Positions 8,601 to 16,434 of a DNA stretch of 44,141 nt are shown here, piece by piece; positions within the stretch are counted from its first letter, which is position 1; each line of letters starts with the position of its first letter. The translations under genes were made by a program, and so were the position numbers. Source of the stretch: BJGN01 sp041159865 (GTDB lineage: Bacteria > Bacteroidota > Bacteroidia > Chitinophagales > Saprospiraceae). The DNA is taken from assembly GCA_041159865.1 (NCBI GenBank), contig JBEAXK010000032.1:1-44141 (forward strand). The letters run 5' to 3'. The notes under the pieces are model-generated. The model made no database searches and was not told the DNA's origin. It was given only the letters and a program-made list of their open reading frames with translations.

Positions 8601-11074
8601 ATAATTTAACGCTATCAGATGCAACAGGGTGTAAAATTTTTAGAGCTATAACCATAGGACAGACGGATGGTATTTCTATCACTGCTGTTCAACCTACTTA
8701 TATTAATAATGGAAATGACGGAGCAATCGATTTGACGGTTCAAGGGACTAAGGGCTTGGTTACTTATAATTGGACTGGACCTGGTGCCTATACGGCTACC
8801 ACAAAAAATATTTCGAATTTGGATACAGGCAACTATTGTCTGATTGTTCGGGACACAACGGCTTGTAGGGCTGAAATTTGTGTCAAAATAGTCCGAAAGC
8901 TGCAATTTGCACCTGCAGTGGTAGTGAATCCTTGTGAGGGCTTAAATACAGGGTCAGTTACCCTTTCTCTATCAGGCGGGGTTGCGCCAATTTCTTATAA
9001 ATGGAGTAATGGACAAACAACACAAAATGTAACAAATCTAGGGCCTGGAAATTATGCTGTAACTGCCACTGATGCTCAAAATGCAACTTTATCATTGTCA
9101 GTAACGCTGACAGAACAAAGCAAACCGAGAGTTACACCAACGATTACGCATGTAACGGGTTCACCTTCAAATAATAATGGACAAATCTCCCTTTCTGTCG
9201 TTGGTGGTACACCTCCCTACACCTTTTTATGGGATAACGGAGCAACTACATCTACCATTGAAACCCTGGTGACAGGTAAATATTGTGTCAAGGTAAGTGA
9301 TATTTCTTCTTGTCCAGTAGATACTTGTTTTAATATTGAATATAAATTGGTACCATTAGCAGTTGATGTTACTACCACAGGCGTTCTATGTCCTAATGAT
9401 ACAACGGGGAAAGCCAAAGTTTTAATTAGTGGAGGCACAAGTCCTTATAAGCTAACTCTCTCTTTAAGTGGCAGGGTATTTAATACCAATAATGGAATTC
9501 TTAATTTAGAAAATCTTAAAGGGGGAGTTATCAATTATGTGGTTGAAGATGCTATTAAGACTAAAAAAGAAGGTTCTTTCACCATTTCAACTCCAACCCC
9601 TTTTACCGTTGAACCTACTGTTAAACACGATAGTGAAGAAAGTGGATGTACAGGTAGAATCGTTCTTTCTATCTCAGGGGGAACGGCTGCCTATAATGTC
9701 AACTGGAATACTAATAATACAGGTTTACAAATAATAAGTCTCTGTGAAGGTAGTTATACACCTACCATAAGAGATGCCAATGGTTGTATTTTTACAGGTT
9801 CGCCTATTTTTGTAAATACTTTTTCTGCTAAACCGGCTATCACAAAAAGTGATTGTCCTGAGGACTTAAATGGTTCCGTCATTCTTGATGTTCAAGGGGG
9901 AAAAACACCTTATAGATTTAAGTGGATCAATAGCAAAGGCGATACCATAAGCACCTCTAAAGACTTAGTTGATGTTATGTCTGGTATCTATACGCTTATA
10001 TTGAGTGAGGCTTCTGGAAATGAATTGACTCGTACTTACAACGTAGAAGCTAAAAATATTTTGACCGCAACCGTAAAAGCGAACACAAATTATAATGGAT
10101 TTGTGGTAAGCTGCCTTTCAAATAAAGATGGAATTTTAGAGGTAACAGCAAAAAATAATAGTGGCAGTACTTCCTTTGTATATGAATGGTTATTAAATGG
10201 TAACCTGGCAAGTAGTGCGTCATTATTCCAAAATGCTGCTGCTGGTTTATATCAGGTGAAAATTACGGATCCTCTGGGTTGTACCATCACCAGACAAATA
10301 GATGCTACAGCACCATCAAAAGTAGAACTTAATGCCTCTGTAATAGATATTGGTTGTCCTGCAGCCAGAAATGGTTCCATTGTGGTCTCCGCTTCAGGAG
10401 GTGTTCCAGGATCAACCTATGTTTATGTTTGGAATAATGGTGTCAGAGGTCCATCCCTTAATTTAATTCCTCAAGGAACTTATTCTATATCCGTAGAAGA
10501 CAGAAATAACTGTAAATATACACAGACCTATACTTTAAAAGATCCAACGCCAATAGTGGTTACCATGAAAGCTACGCCTACATTGGACGATAGAAATTGT
10601 GATGGTAAAATTGTAGCATCTGCAACAGGCGGCTTTCCACCATATTATTATTCATGGCCTCAGATTCCAGGTAAAAAGGACTCCTTTCTATTAAATCTTT
10701 GTCCAGGTATTTATGGTCTCCAGCTTACCGATTCCAGAGGTTGTGCTCCTAATCCAGTCATTTCAACGGTAGAGGTAAATGACGAACGTTTTGAATGTCT
10801 GGAATACCGTAAGTTGATTACGCCTGATGGGGACGGTCTGAACGAAGAATTTATCATCAATTGTGTTACGTTTAATCCTGCTTATCAACAAAACCACCTT
10901 CGAATATTTAATCGTTGGGGACAGCTTGTTCTGGATAAGAAAGATTATAGGAATGACTGGAAAGGAACGACCCTGAATGGTGAATTATTACCCCAGGGAG
11001 TTTATTACTTTACCCTGGACTTTAATGGGGAAAAACCATTGGAAGGTTCTATTACCCTGTTAAGGGAAAATTAA
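5648..11074 (+). CDS. Scaffoldin-like protein: five cohesins, twelve SprB-like repeats, T9SS type B CTD
   Basis: 1808 residues with a signal peptide (MKLTVSRVLFLGLFIF...FSQ). Five cohesin-like domains sit at about residues 24-157, 194-330, 338-478, 491-630 and 634-775. Each carries a Cys in the second strand (for example SFCLNV) and one in an 'FxxCF' strand, and four of the five have an F-G-[LM]-P-G or similar loop followed by a GxIxxSW motif. A GGGST linker separates cohesins 1 and 2. About 12 SprB-like repeats of about 75-85 residues follow (about 784-1710), with GxGxYxVxVTDxxGC signatures, then the gliding-motility-type C-terminal domain (ITPDGDGLNEEF near 1723, FNRWGQLVLD). Type B tails are known T9SS cargo often paired with PorP/SprF proteins, and one is encoded 37 bases downstream. 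The cohesin array on an SprB-like stalk suggests a multivalent surface scaffold (inference). Confidence 0.9.
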   Translation: MKLTVSRVLFLGLFIFSQSLFSQTLTIAIKDTTVAKGSAFCSNVSVTNFTNLIGVQLTLNYNPQKLTYSKVQGFHPAASGLSGAFANVVAADNKSAKLNMAWFDDQLKGVTVPAGNTLFQVCFTAANADAQDTLRINNIEIINLSEALVPSTVNSPVIIIGAGGAGTGGGSTGGGGTGGGSTGGGSTGNVGNLILDIEDKAVAKGESFCLNVNAKNFTRIAGMEFTMNYNANLLTFTSLKSFQVPGLDTAQFGMPGRGTNPLGKIKCSWFDIEAKGVTLADNLSIFQVCFTAKPTDGTTNITFDAVSEIIDSSNKEIVLDGIQGQVVVGAGGSTTSDNFKLTVGNASVGFGSEVCVPVKADGFKDIIGLQFKMNYDSTKLLFKSVRNFNSTLSPGGFEESAIGKPGDGLNKPGSLILGWFDSRSQKTTLPDGTTLFELCFTARDSSGNTSVSIPTTGEIINANDQLIPYTTQSGVITLGKPGSGGASVNGPTFKVTGGSVEANEPICIDISTTDFNKISAAQLNITYDAAQLRFDSVTRFGLQGLSLNSFGLPGQGSNVAGNIRVSWVSSDTKGITVANNTVLFKACFTAQGAGAVPIRFNKNTFEVLDSAQKKLTPGFTDGEIFIEGVVNTTDFTIKVGDATGVVGDKVCMPISVLNFKDILGIEFSLAYDPIRLKFDTISDFNLAGLNESQFGLPGTGTNLPGKIKLSWLDPNVAGVSVPNNTVIFKLCFLILSENGSSRVTHDPTSTTEILDKNETAIPYQFIPGTVRAGNLVPPVIEPGATIKSVACFGTNTGGVNINVTGGTGSFTYKWSNQATSKNLENVAKGTYTVTVTNVGNPLTATATFVVPGPDSALVSEVSKTDAGCSNQELGTLSAVVSGGQRPYSFNWSGGLPASAEIKNVALGTYQLTVTDASGCSVVSTPQVIKQSNLSLSVQKVDAICLGKNTGSITLSVTGGEGAYSYVWDKNLSASANQTNLAPGNYNLTLSDATGCKIFRAITIGQTDGISITAVQPTYINNGNDGAIDLTVQGTKGLVTYNWTGPGAYTATTKNISNLDTGNYCLIVRDTTACRAEICVKIVRKLQFAPAVVVNPCEGLNTGSVTLSLSGGVAPISYKWSNGQTTQNVTNLGPGNYAVTATDAQNATLSLSVTLTEQSKPRVTPTITHVTGSPSNNNGQISLSVVGGTPPYTFLWDNGATTSTIETLVTGKYCVKVSDISSCPVDTCFNIEYKLVPLAVDVTTTGVLCPNDTTGKAKVLISGGTSPYKLTLSLSGRVFNTNNGILNLENLKGGVINYVVEDAIKTKKEGSFTISTPTPFTVEPTVKHDSEESGCTGRIVLSISGGTAAYNVNWNTNNTGLQIISLCEGSYTPTIRDANGCIFTGSPIFVNTFSAKPAITKSDCPEDLNGSVILDVQGGKTPYRFKWINSKGDTISTSKDLVDVMSGIYTLILSEASGNELTRTYNVEAKNILTATVKANTNYNGFVVSCLSNKDGILEVTAKNNSGSTSFVYEWLLNGNLASSASLFQNAAAGLYQVKITDPLGCTITRQIDATAPSKVELNASVIDIGCPAARNGSIVVSASGGVPGSTYVYVWNNGVRGPSLNLIPQGTYSISVEDRNNCKYTQTYTLKDPTPIVVTMKATPTLDDRNCDGKIVASATGGFPPYYYSWPQIPGKKDSFLLNLCPGIYGLQLTDSRGCAPNPVISTVEVNDERFECLEYRKLITPDGDGLNEEFIINCVTFNPAYQQNHLRIFNRWGQLVLDKKDYRNDWKGTTLNGELLPQGVYYFTLDFNGEKPLEGSITLLREN
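5717..7981 (+). repeat. Array of five cohesin-like domains
   Basis: Five homologous coding units of roughly 410-440 bases each. Recurrent protein motifs are a Cys after the first strand, NY[ND]xxxLxF in strand 3, GxIxxSW, VPNNTxxFKxCF and a terminal GxIxxG. The repeats are divergent at DNA level, so they are old duplications rather than recent tandem copies. Confidence 0.85.
6149..6208 (+). repeat. Four GGGST units encoding a flexible linker
   Basis: Four consecutive 15-base units encode GGGST, GGGGT, GGGST, GGGST between cohesins 1 and 2. Synonymous codons differ between units (ggt/ggc/gga/ggg, tct/tca), which argues against fresh slippage. The DNA is locally GC-rich compared with its surroundings. 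The other inter-cohesin linkers are much shorter. Confidence 0.85.
7997..10777 (+). repeat. About twelve SprB-like repeats
   Basis: Roughly 75-85 residue beta-sandwich units with the recurring signatures 'GS[IV]xLSxxGGxxPYxxxW', 'LxxGxYxVxVxDxxGC' and 'CxxxxTG'. They match the SprB repeat family known from gliding and adhesin proteins of Bacteroidota. Several units lack one Cys or have an irregular middle. They form the presumed stalk between the cohesin array and the type B sorting domain. Confidence 0.8.
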
Positions 11075-11111
11075 TTTATCGCCAAAGTGCTAAAACTTTA
11101 ATCTGAGATTC

Positions 11112-12083
11112 ATGAAAAATTTAATTCTCCCCCTCCTAATTCTGTTGTTTTGTTCAGGGTCTTTACTCGCTCAAGATGAAGCTAATTTTTCTCACTATAC
11201 GGTAAACCCTGTTTTGGTAAATCCTGCTGCTTCAGGACTGCGTGGATTTCACCAGCTACAAGTAAACGGCCGCTATCAATGGGCTGGAGTTACGGATAGT
11301 CCCAAATCGCTGAATGCTCTTTATAATGGTCCTTTAGGTAATAAATTCGGCTTGGGTGTTGGGGTGCTTTCTGAGAATGCTGGTCTCCTCTCCAGAACCA
11401 AAGCAATGGTGAACTATTCTTTCTTCTTTGATATTAAAGAGGATTTCTTCCTCTCTGCTGGTTTCTCAACCGAATTTCAGCAACTAAGATTGAAAAGTTC
11501 AGCTATTTTTGCTGATATAACTAACGGAAATAAATATTATGACCTCAATGACCCTATTGCTGAAAATGCAGTTGCAGGGATTGGTCGTTTTGATGTGGCT
11601 CTTTCTGTAATGGCAGGTTTTGGGAATCCTTTAACCGAGGGTAGTAAAGAAAGACCTACCTATCTGGGTGTCACATTTTCAAATATTGTAGGTAATCGTT
11701 TAGATAATATTGCCATTGTTGATGTCAATAAATCATCCCCATTTGACTATTATATGGTTCTTGCAGGTCATAAAATTAAATCTGAATCCAGTAAAATTTC
11801 GGTAGAACCCTCTGTCTTTCTTAGAAGAATAAAAAATGCACCTTTCCAGGCCGATTTAAATGTCAACGTAGGGTTGTTAAACGATCAGTTTATTACAGGG
11901 GTCTCTTACCGTTCTATTGGCGCTGTAGGTTTCTTACTCGGAGCAAAAGCTGCTAATATTCAATTTTATTATTCTTTCGATTTATCTCTGCAAGAAATAA
12001 GTAGTTATGCCAGTGGCACAGGTACACATGAAGTAACTTTCGCAATTGCTTTTGATCCTAGTAAAAATAGTATGAAACGGTAA
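11112..12083 (+). CDS. PorP/SprF family type IX secretion-associated membrane protein
   Basis: 323 residues with a signal peptide ending LLAQ. The start of the mature protein (NFSHYTVNPVLVNPAASG, then RYQWAGVTDSPKS) is the hallmark of the PorP/SprF family, and the alternating hydrophobic strands through to the C terminus fit an outer-membrane beta barrel. In Flavobacterium johnsoniae, SprF acts with SprB, a type B CTD protein. Its position 37 bases after a type B CTD gene and just before a terminator fits the common cargo-plus-PorP pairing. It probably supports surface delivery or attachment of the scaffold protein (inference from family and context). Confidence 0.9.
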   Translation: MKNLILPLLILLFCSGSLLAQDEANFSHYTVNPVLVNPAASGLRGFHQLQVNGRYQWAGVTDSPKSLNALYNGPLGNKFGLGVGVLSENAGLLSRTKAMVNYSFFFDIKEDFFLSAGFSTEFQQLRLKSSAIFADITNGNKYYDLNDPIAENAVAGIGRFDVALSVMAGFGNPLTEGSKERPTYLGVTFSNIVGNRLDNIAIVDVNKSSPFDYYMVLAGHKIKSESSKISVEPSVFLRRIKNAPFQADLNVNVGLLNDQFITGVSYRSIGAVGFLLGAKAANIQFYYSFDLSLQEISSYASGTGTHEVTFAIAFDPSKNSMKR

Positions 12084-12105
12084 AATATAGGTACTTTTTT
12101 TGCCC

Positions 12106-12150
12106 AAAATGGCCTCTGTTCTAATGTTGAATGGAGGCCATTTTTATTTT
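12106..12150 (+). terminator. Intrinsic terminator after the scaffold/PorP unit
   Basis: AATGGCCTC (12107-12115) pairs with GAGGCCATT (12134-12142) across an 18-base loop, followed by a T-rich run (TTTTTATTTT). It lies 23 bases after the PorP stop codon. Confidence 0.85.
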
Positions 12151-12299
12151 GTTTGTTTTTTTAAATTAAAATATATCTGTATATGTAATTTGGCATGATT
12201 TTCTATTATAACACATTATTGAAAACAGAAATACTTAAACAAGGTGTTTCGCTGGTTTTTATGTGAACGGTTTTATCTCGTATCTCAAATCCGGCAATT

Positions 12300-15200
12300 A
12301 TGGAAATCATGAATGGAAGAGCAAAAAAAAATGTAAACATCGTTTTCTCTGAGTCTCTTAGAGTTGACAACTTCTTTTTAACTATGTTAATGCGTTGTGG
12401 CCCTCTATGGTGCTTTATCCTGTTAATCTCATTTTCAGGAGTTATTCGTGCTCAAGGACCTTCGCCAACCCTTACCTGTAATCCTGCACCCATAAATGCA
12501 CCCAAGGAAATTGCGGTTAATCAAAACTGCGAAGGGGTCGTTTTACCAGCAATTATTGTAGATACTGCATCAACGACTTATGCGCAGTCAAACATGTCGA
12601 TTGCCTTATTTACCCAGGCAGGTCTTTTAATCAAAAGAGATACGGGCAGCCTTACGGTAAACCTGAATCCTTATTTAGGAACGGTAGTAAGGATTGAAAT
12701 TTTGGTTCTTGGATCAGCTTTCTCTTGTAATGGTTATGCTCGCATCGTTGATAAAATGCCGCCCGTAGTTACTTGCAGAGACACCATTGTAAGTTGTAGT
12801 GTGGATACTTCTGGGATTAATTTAGGAAGACCTACCATTGTAAGCAATAATTGCAATAGCACTTTGACTTATAATTATAAAGATAGTGTTTCTATTTCTA
12901 ACTGTTCTTTGGACACGTTGCAAAAAATATTCCGCCGGTGGATTGTTGCCGATGTTTATGGAAATGCAGATACCTGTATTCAAAAAATCTCTTTACTAAA
13001 ACCAAGTCTTGATTCCTTGACAGCCCTGCGAAGGATTGTTTTTCCCCGAGATACTCTTTTAAGTTGTAATACACCCAACGCAAGTCCTGATATTACGGGT
13101 TTTCCTACTGTTAATGGTAGCAAAATCAATTCCGCAGGATTATGCAAAATCAATTATTCGTATTCCGATGATACAACCCGAACCTGTGCGGGTTTAAGTT
13201 TTGCCATTATCAGACGTTGGACAGCCATCGATTTGTGCAATAGCAATGATTCCCTGCATACTCAGATTATTCAGGTTAAAGATACCACTAAACCTGTTAT
13301 TGTCTGTCCGGTTCCTAAAAGAGTGTCCACTCAGCCTTCAATATGTATGGCTTTGGTACCATTAAGTGCTCCTCAATTAATTACGGATAATTGTGACCCT
13401 TCACCTAATTTAATGGTCACAACTCCATTCTCAGGAACATATCCTAATTTAATTAGTATGCCCTTAGGGACGCATACTATAACCTATATGGCCATAGATA
13501 AATGTGGAAACTCAGCCGTTTGTACCTCTACCATAGAAGTGTTTGATACTACGCCACCTGTTGCCATTTGTACAGGACCAGGTAATATTACGCTTACCAA
13601 TGAAGGTACTGCTTACGCATCGGCCAAAGCATTTGACAGTGGATCAAGAGATAATTGTGGATTACCCATATATTATAAAGTCCGCCGAAAAGATACCAAT
13701 AGCTGTAACGGAGCAAATGGGGATGATTCTACAGCCCCTGGATATCAGGAATGGTTTGATGATTATGTGTCTTTTTGTTGCGAAGATGTTACTAAAGGTA
13801 AAATTACCGTAGAAATGCGAGTTTATGTGTCAAATCCGGGAGATGGACCTGTTGATCCAACCAGAGAGGCACAAGGAGGAAATTTATATGGTAATTACTA
13901 TAATACATGTGAGGTGAAAATGACCGTTGAGGATAAACTTCCTCCTGTTATAATCTGTCCAACAAATACTTCAACTGAATGTAATGATGAATTAATAAAT
14001 CTGGGTCGTTTTGGAAGCCCCATTGTCCTGGAAGCCTGTGGTTATTCCCTGGATTCTACTTTTAATATTACTAGAGCAGAATGTAATACTGGACTTTTAA
14101 CACGCACCTTTACTGCAACTGATGCCCGGGGTCTTAAAGCATCTTGTACGCAAACGGTTACTATTGAAAACAATTCCGTGTTGCTTGCTCAGCATATTAC
14201 CTGGCCAGCCGATGTAACTATAAATTCTTGTAATGCACAGGTAGGAGTTAATGATCTTCCCGTAAACAGCAGAAGACCTAAAGTTAACGAACCTCTTTGT
14301 GCTCAAATTGCTTATGCTTACACGGATAATATTTTTAATATGACCTCTCCGGGATGTTTCAAAGTCTATAGAACCTGGGAAGTAGTCGATCTTTGTAAAT
14401 ATGTACCCGGTACACCTGGTCATCGGTTCACTCATGCGCAATTAATTATTGTAGAAGATAAAATTCCTCCTGTGCTTGTCGCACCACCCAATCAGGTAGT
14501 AAATCTTTTTACCGACTGTAATGTAGCCCAGGTAACCATACCCTTAGCAACAGCTACAGATAATTGCAATCAGAATCTGATTATTACCAACAATTCTCCA
14601 TATGCCAATCAAAATGGAGCCAATGCCAGTGGCACTTATCCTTTGGGAACCACAACTTTTACTTTTTCTGTTTCCGACGGATGTGGAAATAAAGTAACAG
14701 CGCAAATGTCTGTTACGGTGATTGATAAAAAACCACCAACGCCTATTTGCCAGAATTTAGCAGTGAATTTATCAAAAATGCCCGCAATCATGGCAATGGT
14801 AGATGCTAAAAGTGTAAATCGTGCCAGTCTGGATGTTTGTGGCGGACCTATTAAATTTAGTATCAAACGGGGAAATTCGGGAGACAGAATTCCTCCTCAT
14901 CCACTCGATACTATGCTGACCTTTACTTGTGCTGACTTCGGACTTCAACAAGTAGAACTCTGGGTTACTGATGCAAGAGGAAATAGTGATTTCTGCACCG
15001 TAACCGTCGACGTTCAGGATAATGATGGACTTTGCCTTACAAATCCAATCGGAAAAATTGCCGGAACTATAAAAACAGAAAAAGGAGAAGATGTAGAAAA
15101 GGTGATTATCAAAGAAACAAATAATCCTGCAATGACCTCATTGACTTCTGCAACCGGAAAATTTGAGTTAACTAATTTAGCATTTGGTAAAAATTATAAG

Positions 15201-16313
15201 CTTCAACCAGTTAAAAATGATGATCTGTTAAATGGATTATCAACCATGGACTTGATTCTTATTCAGAAATATATTTTGGGGATTATTCAACTGAAGTCAC
15301 CCTATCAGCAAATCGCTGCAGATATAGATCGTTCGGGTAGTGTTTCTACTTTTGACTTAATAAAATTAAGAAAATTAATATTAGGTAAAGATACCGACTT
15401 AGGTACCTTAAATAACTCATGGCGCTTTATAGATGCTGACTATATATTCCCCGCTGGAATAAGCCCGCTAAAAGCCCCATTTCCAGAGGCGAAAAGTCTG
15501 GAAGATTTTAAATCTAAATATGCAGAAGCCCATTTTATTGGTATTAAGGTAGGAGATTTAAATAGCTCAGCAACACCCAACAGTCTCATTGTCCAAAATC
15601 CAAGAAGTACTTTTGGGGAACTTCAATTGCATATTCCAAATAGAAAATTTTCTTATGGGGAAGAATTTACGGTTGAAATTAATGCAGATTCACAAGAAGA
15701 TGTGGCAGGATTTCAATTTACCTTCGATTTCGATGAAAGAATATTAGAATTCATTGATTATACAGCAGGAGATGTTCCAGGTATTTCAGAGGAGAATTTT
15801 GCCTTAATCGATAAAAACAAAGGTATTTTGACGGCAAGTTGGAATGTCATGAGGGAAAAATCATGGCCTGTTACTAGTACCCCTATATTAAAACTTACTT
15901 TTAGAGCAAAAAAATCATCCGAATTAATATATGCCCTGAATATGGCGCCTCAACCCACAGTTCCAGAAGCTTATACCCATGATGGAGGTATGCTGGACTT
16001 AAATTTGATTTTCAAAGATGGATCAAATGAAGTAGGTAAAGGGGGGTACCAGTTATTTCAGAATTACCCAAATCCATTTTATCAAAATACCCTGATAGGA
16101 TTTACCATTCCTCAGTCTCAGGAGGTAAAACTTTCTATCACAGATATAGCGGGAAGATTAGTATGGGAGACAAAGGGTATTTTCCCTAAAGGCCTGAATG
16201 AAATTCCTTTCCAAAGAGATAGTTTTTGGAGTGATGGAGTCTATTTCTACAAGTTAGAAACGAGTTCTTTTACGGATGTTAAAAGAATGATCCTAACCTC
16301 TGGCAATAAATAA
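12300..16313 (+). CDS. Giant secreted HYR-type protein with dockerin-like, cohesin-like and T9SS type A domains (second copy)
   Basis: 1337 residues from the first ATG. The hydrophobic signal core (CGPLWCFILLISFSG...RAQ) only begins near residue 32, so the ATGs at 12384 or 12390 are equally plausible starts. HYR/Ig-like repeats occupy about 130-905 (VDKMPPVVTC, VKDTTKPVIVCP, FDTTPPVAIC, VEDKLPPVIICP, VEDKIPPVLV, IDKKPPTPIC). A carboxypeptidase-regulatory-like domain (about 917-970) leads into the dockerin-like module: DLILIQKYILG near 983, then a canonical calcium loop DIDRSGSVSTFD near 1008 followed by LIKLRKLILG, and a GDLN loop near 1085. A cohesin-like domain (about 1108-1225, ending in a conserved PEAY) and a type A sorting tail (YPNPF to the end) follow. 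It is a paralogue of the genes at 86 and 16435. It has its own terminator and so is probably a separate transcription unit. Confidence 0.85.
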   Translation: MEIMNGRAKKNVNIVFSESLRVDNFFLTMLMRCGPLWCFILLISFSGVIRAQGPSPTLTCNPAPINAPKEIAVNQNCEGVVLPAIIVDTASTTYAQSNMSIALFTQAGLLIKRDTGSLTVNLNPYLGTVVRIEILVLGSAFSCNGYARIVDKMPPVVTCRDTIVSCSVDTSGINLGRPTIVSNNCNSTLTYNYKDSVSISNCSLDTLQKIFRRWIVADVYGNADTCIQKISLLKPSLDSLTALRRIVFPRDTLLSCNTPNASPDITGFPTVNGSKINSAGLCKINYSYSDDTTRTCAGLSFAIIRRWTAIDLCNSNDSLHTQIIQVKDTTKPVIVCPVPKRVSTQPSICMALVPLSAPQLITDNCDPSPNLMVTTPFSGTYPNLISMPLGTHTITYMAIDKCGNSAVCTSTIEVFDTTPPVAICTGPGNITLTNEGTAYASAKAFDSGSRDNCGLPIYYKVRRKDTNSCNGANGDDSTAPGYQEWFDDYVSFCCEDVTKGKITVEMRVYVSNPGDGPVDPTREAQGGNLYGNYYNTCEVKMTVEDKLPPVIICPTNTSTECNDELINLGRFGSPIVLEACGYSLDSTFNITRAECNTGLLTRTFTATDARGLKASCTQTVTIENNSVLLAQHITWPADVTINSCNAQVGVNDLPVNSRRPKVNEPLCAQIAYAYTDNIFNMTSPGCFKVYRTWEVVDLCKYVPGTPGHRFTHAQLIIVEDKIPPVLVAPPNQVVNLFTDCNVAQVTIPLATATDNCNQNLIITNNSPYANQNGANASGTYPLGTTTFTFSVSDGCGNKVTAQMSVTVIDKKPPTPICQNLAVNLSKMPAIMAMVDAKSVNRASLDVCGGPIKFSIKRGNSGDRIPPHPLDTMLTFTCADFGLQQVELWVTDARGNSDFCTVTVDVQDNDGLCLTNPIGKIAGTIKTEKGEDVEKVIIKETNNPAMTSLTSATGKFELTNLAFGKNYKLQPVKNDDLLNGLSTMDLILIQKYILGIIQLKSPYQQIAADIDRSGSVSTFDLIKLRKLILGKDTDLGTLNNSWRFIDADYIFPAGISPLKAPFPEAKSLEDFKSKYAEAHFIGIKVGDLNSSATPNSLIVQNPRSTFGELQLHIPNRKFSYGEEFTVEINADSQEDVAGFQFTFDFDERILEFIDYTAGDVPGISEENFALIDKNKGILTASWNVMREKSWPVTSTPILKLTFRAKKSSELIYALNMAPQPTVPEAYTHDGGMLDLNLIFKDGSNEVGKGGYQLFQNYPNPFYQNTLIGFTIPQSQEVKLSITDIAGRLVWETKGIFPKGLNEIPFQRDSFWSDGVYFYKLETSSFTDVKRMILTSGNK

Positions 16314-16340
16314 ATTAAAGCTTTTCCATAGTTTGTATAA

Positions 16341-16370
16341 GGCGGTGTCTTTTTAGATGCCGCTTTTTTT
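16341..16370 (+). terminator. Intrinsic terminator after the second giant gene
   Basis: GCGGTGTC (16342-16349) pairs with GATGCCGC (16356-16363), including two G-U wobbles, over a 6-base loop, followed by seven T. It lies 28 bases after the stop codon. Confidence 0.8.
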
Positions 16371-16384
16371 CAACTTCTTTTAGT

Positions 16385-16401
16385 TTGGCATGAATTTGGC
16401 A
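16385..16401 (+). promoter_or_regulatory. Candidate sigma-54 (RpoN) -24/-12 promoter
   Basis: TTGGCATGAATTTGGCA matches the consensus TTGGCACG-N4-TTGCA at all but two specified positions (C to T in the -24 element, T to G in the -12 element). The GG and GC dinucleotides are exactly 10 bases apart. A start site near 16412 would leave a leader of about 23 bases before the ATG at 16435. No TAnnTTTG box is seen here. Alternatively this is a chance direct repeat of ATTTGGCAT-like sequence. Confidence 0.45.
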
Positions 16402-16434
16402 TAGCCTTACTTATAACTATTAAAATTTTTCATC

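Noticed and set aside
9537..9734. Out-of-frame plus-strand frame inside the SprB repeats
   Set aside because: It lies wholly within the scaffold gene in another frame, with a Leu/Lys-biased composition typical of shadows.
12191..12206. TTGGCATG upstream of the 12300 gene as a second sigma-54 site
   Set aside because: The -24 half resembles the site at 16385, but the -12 half lacks the GC at the required spacing.
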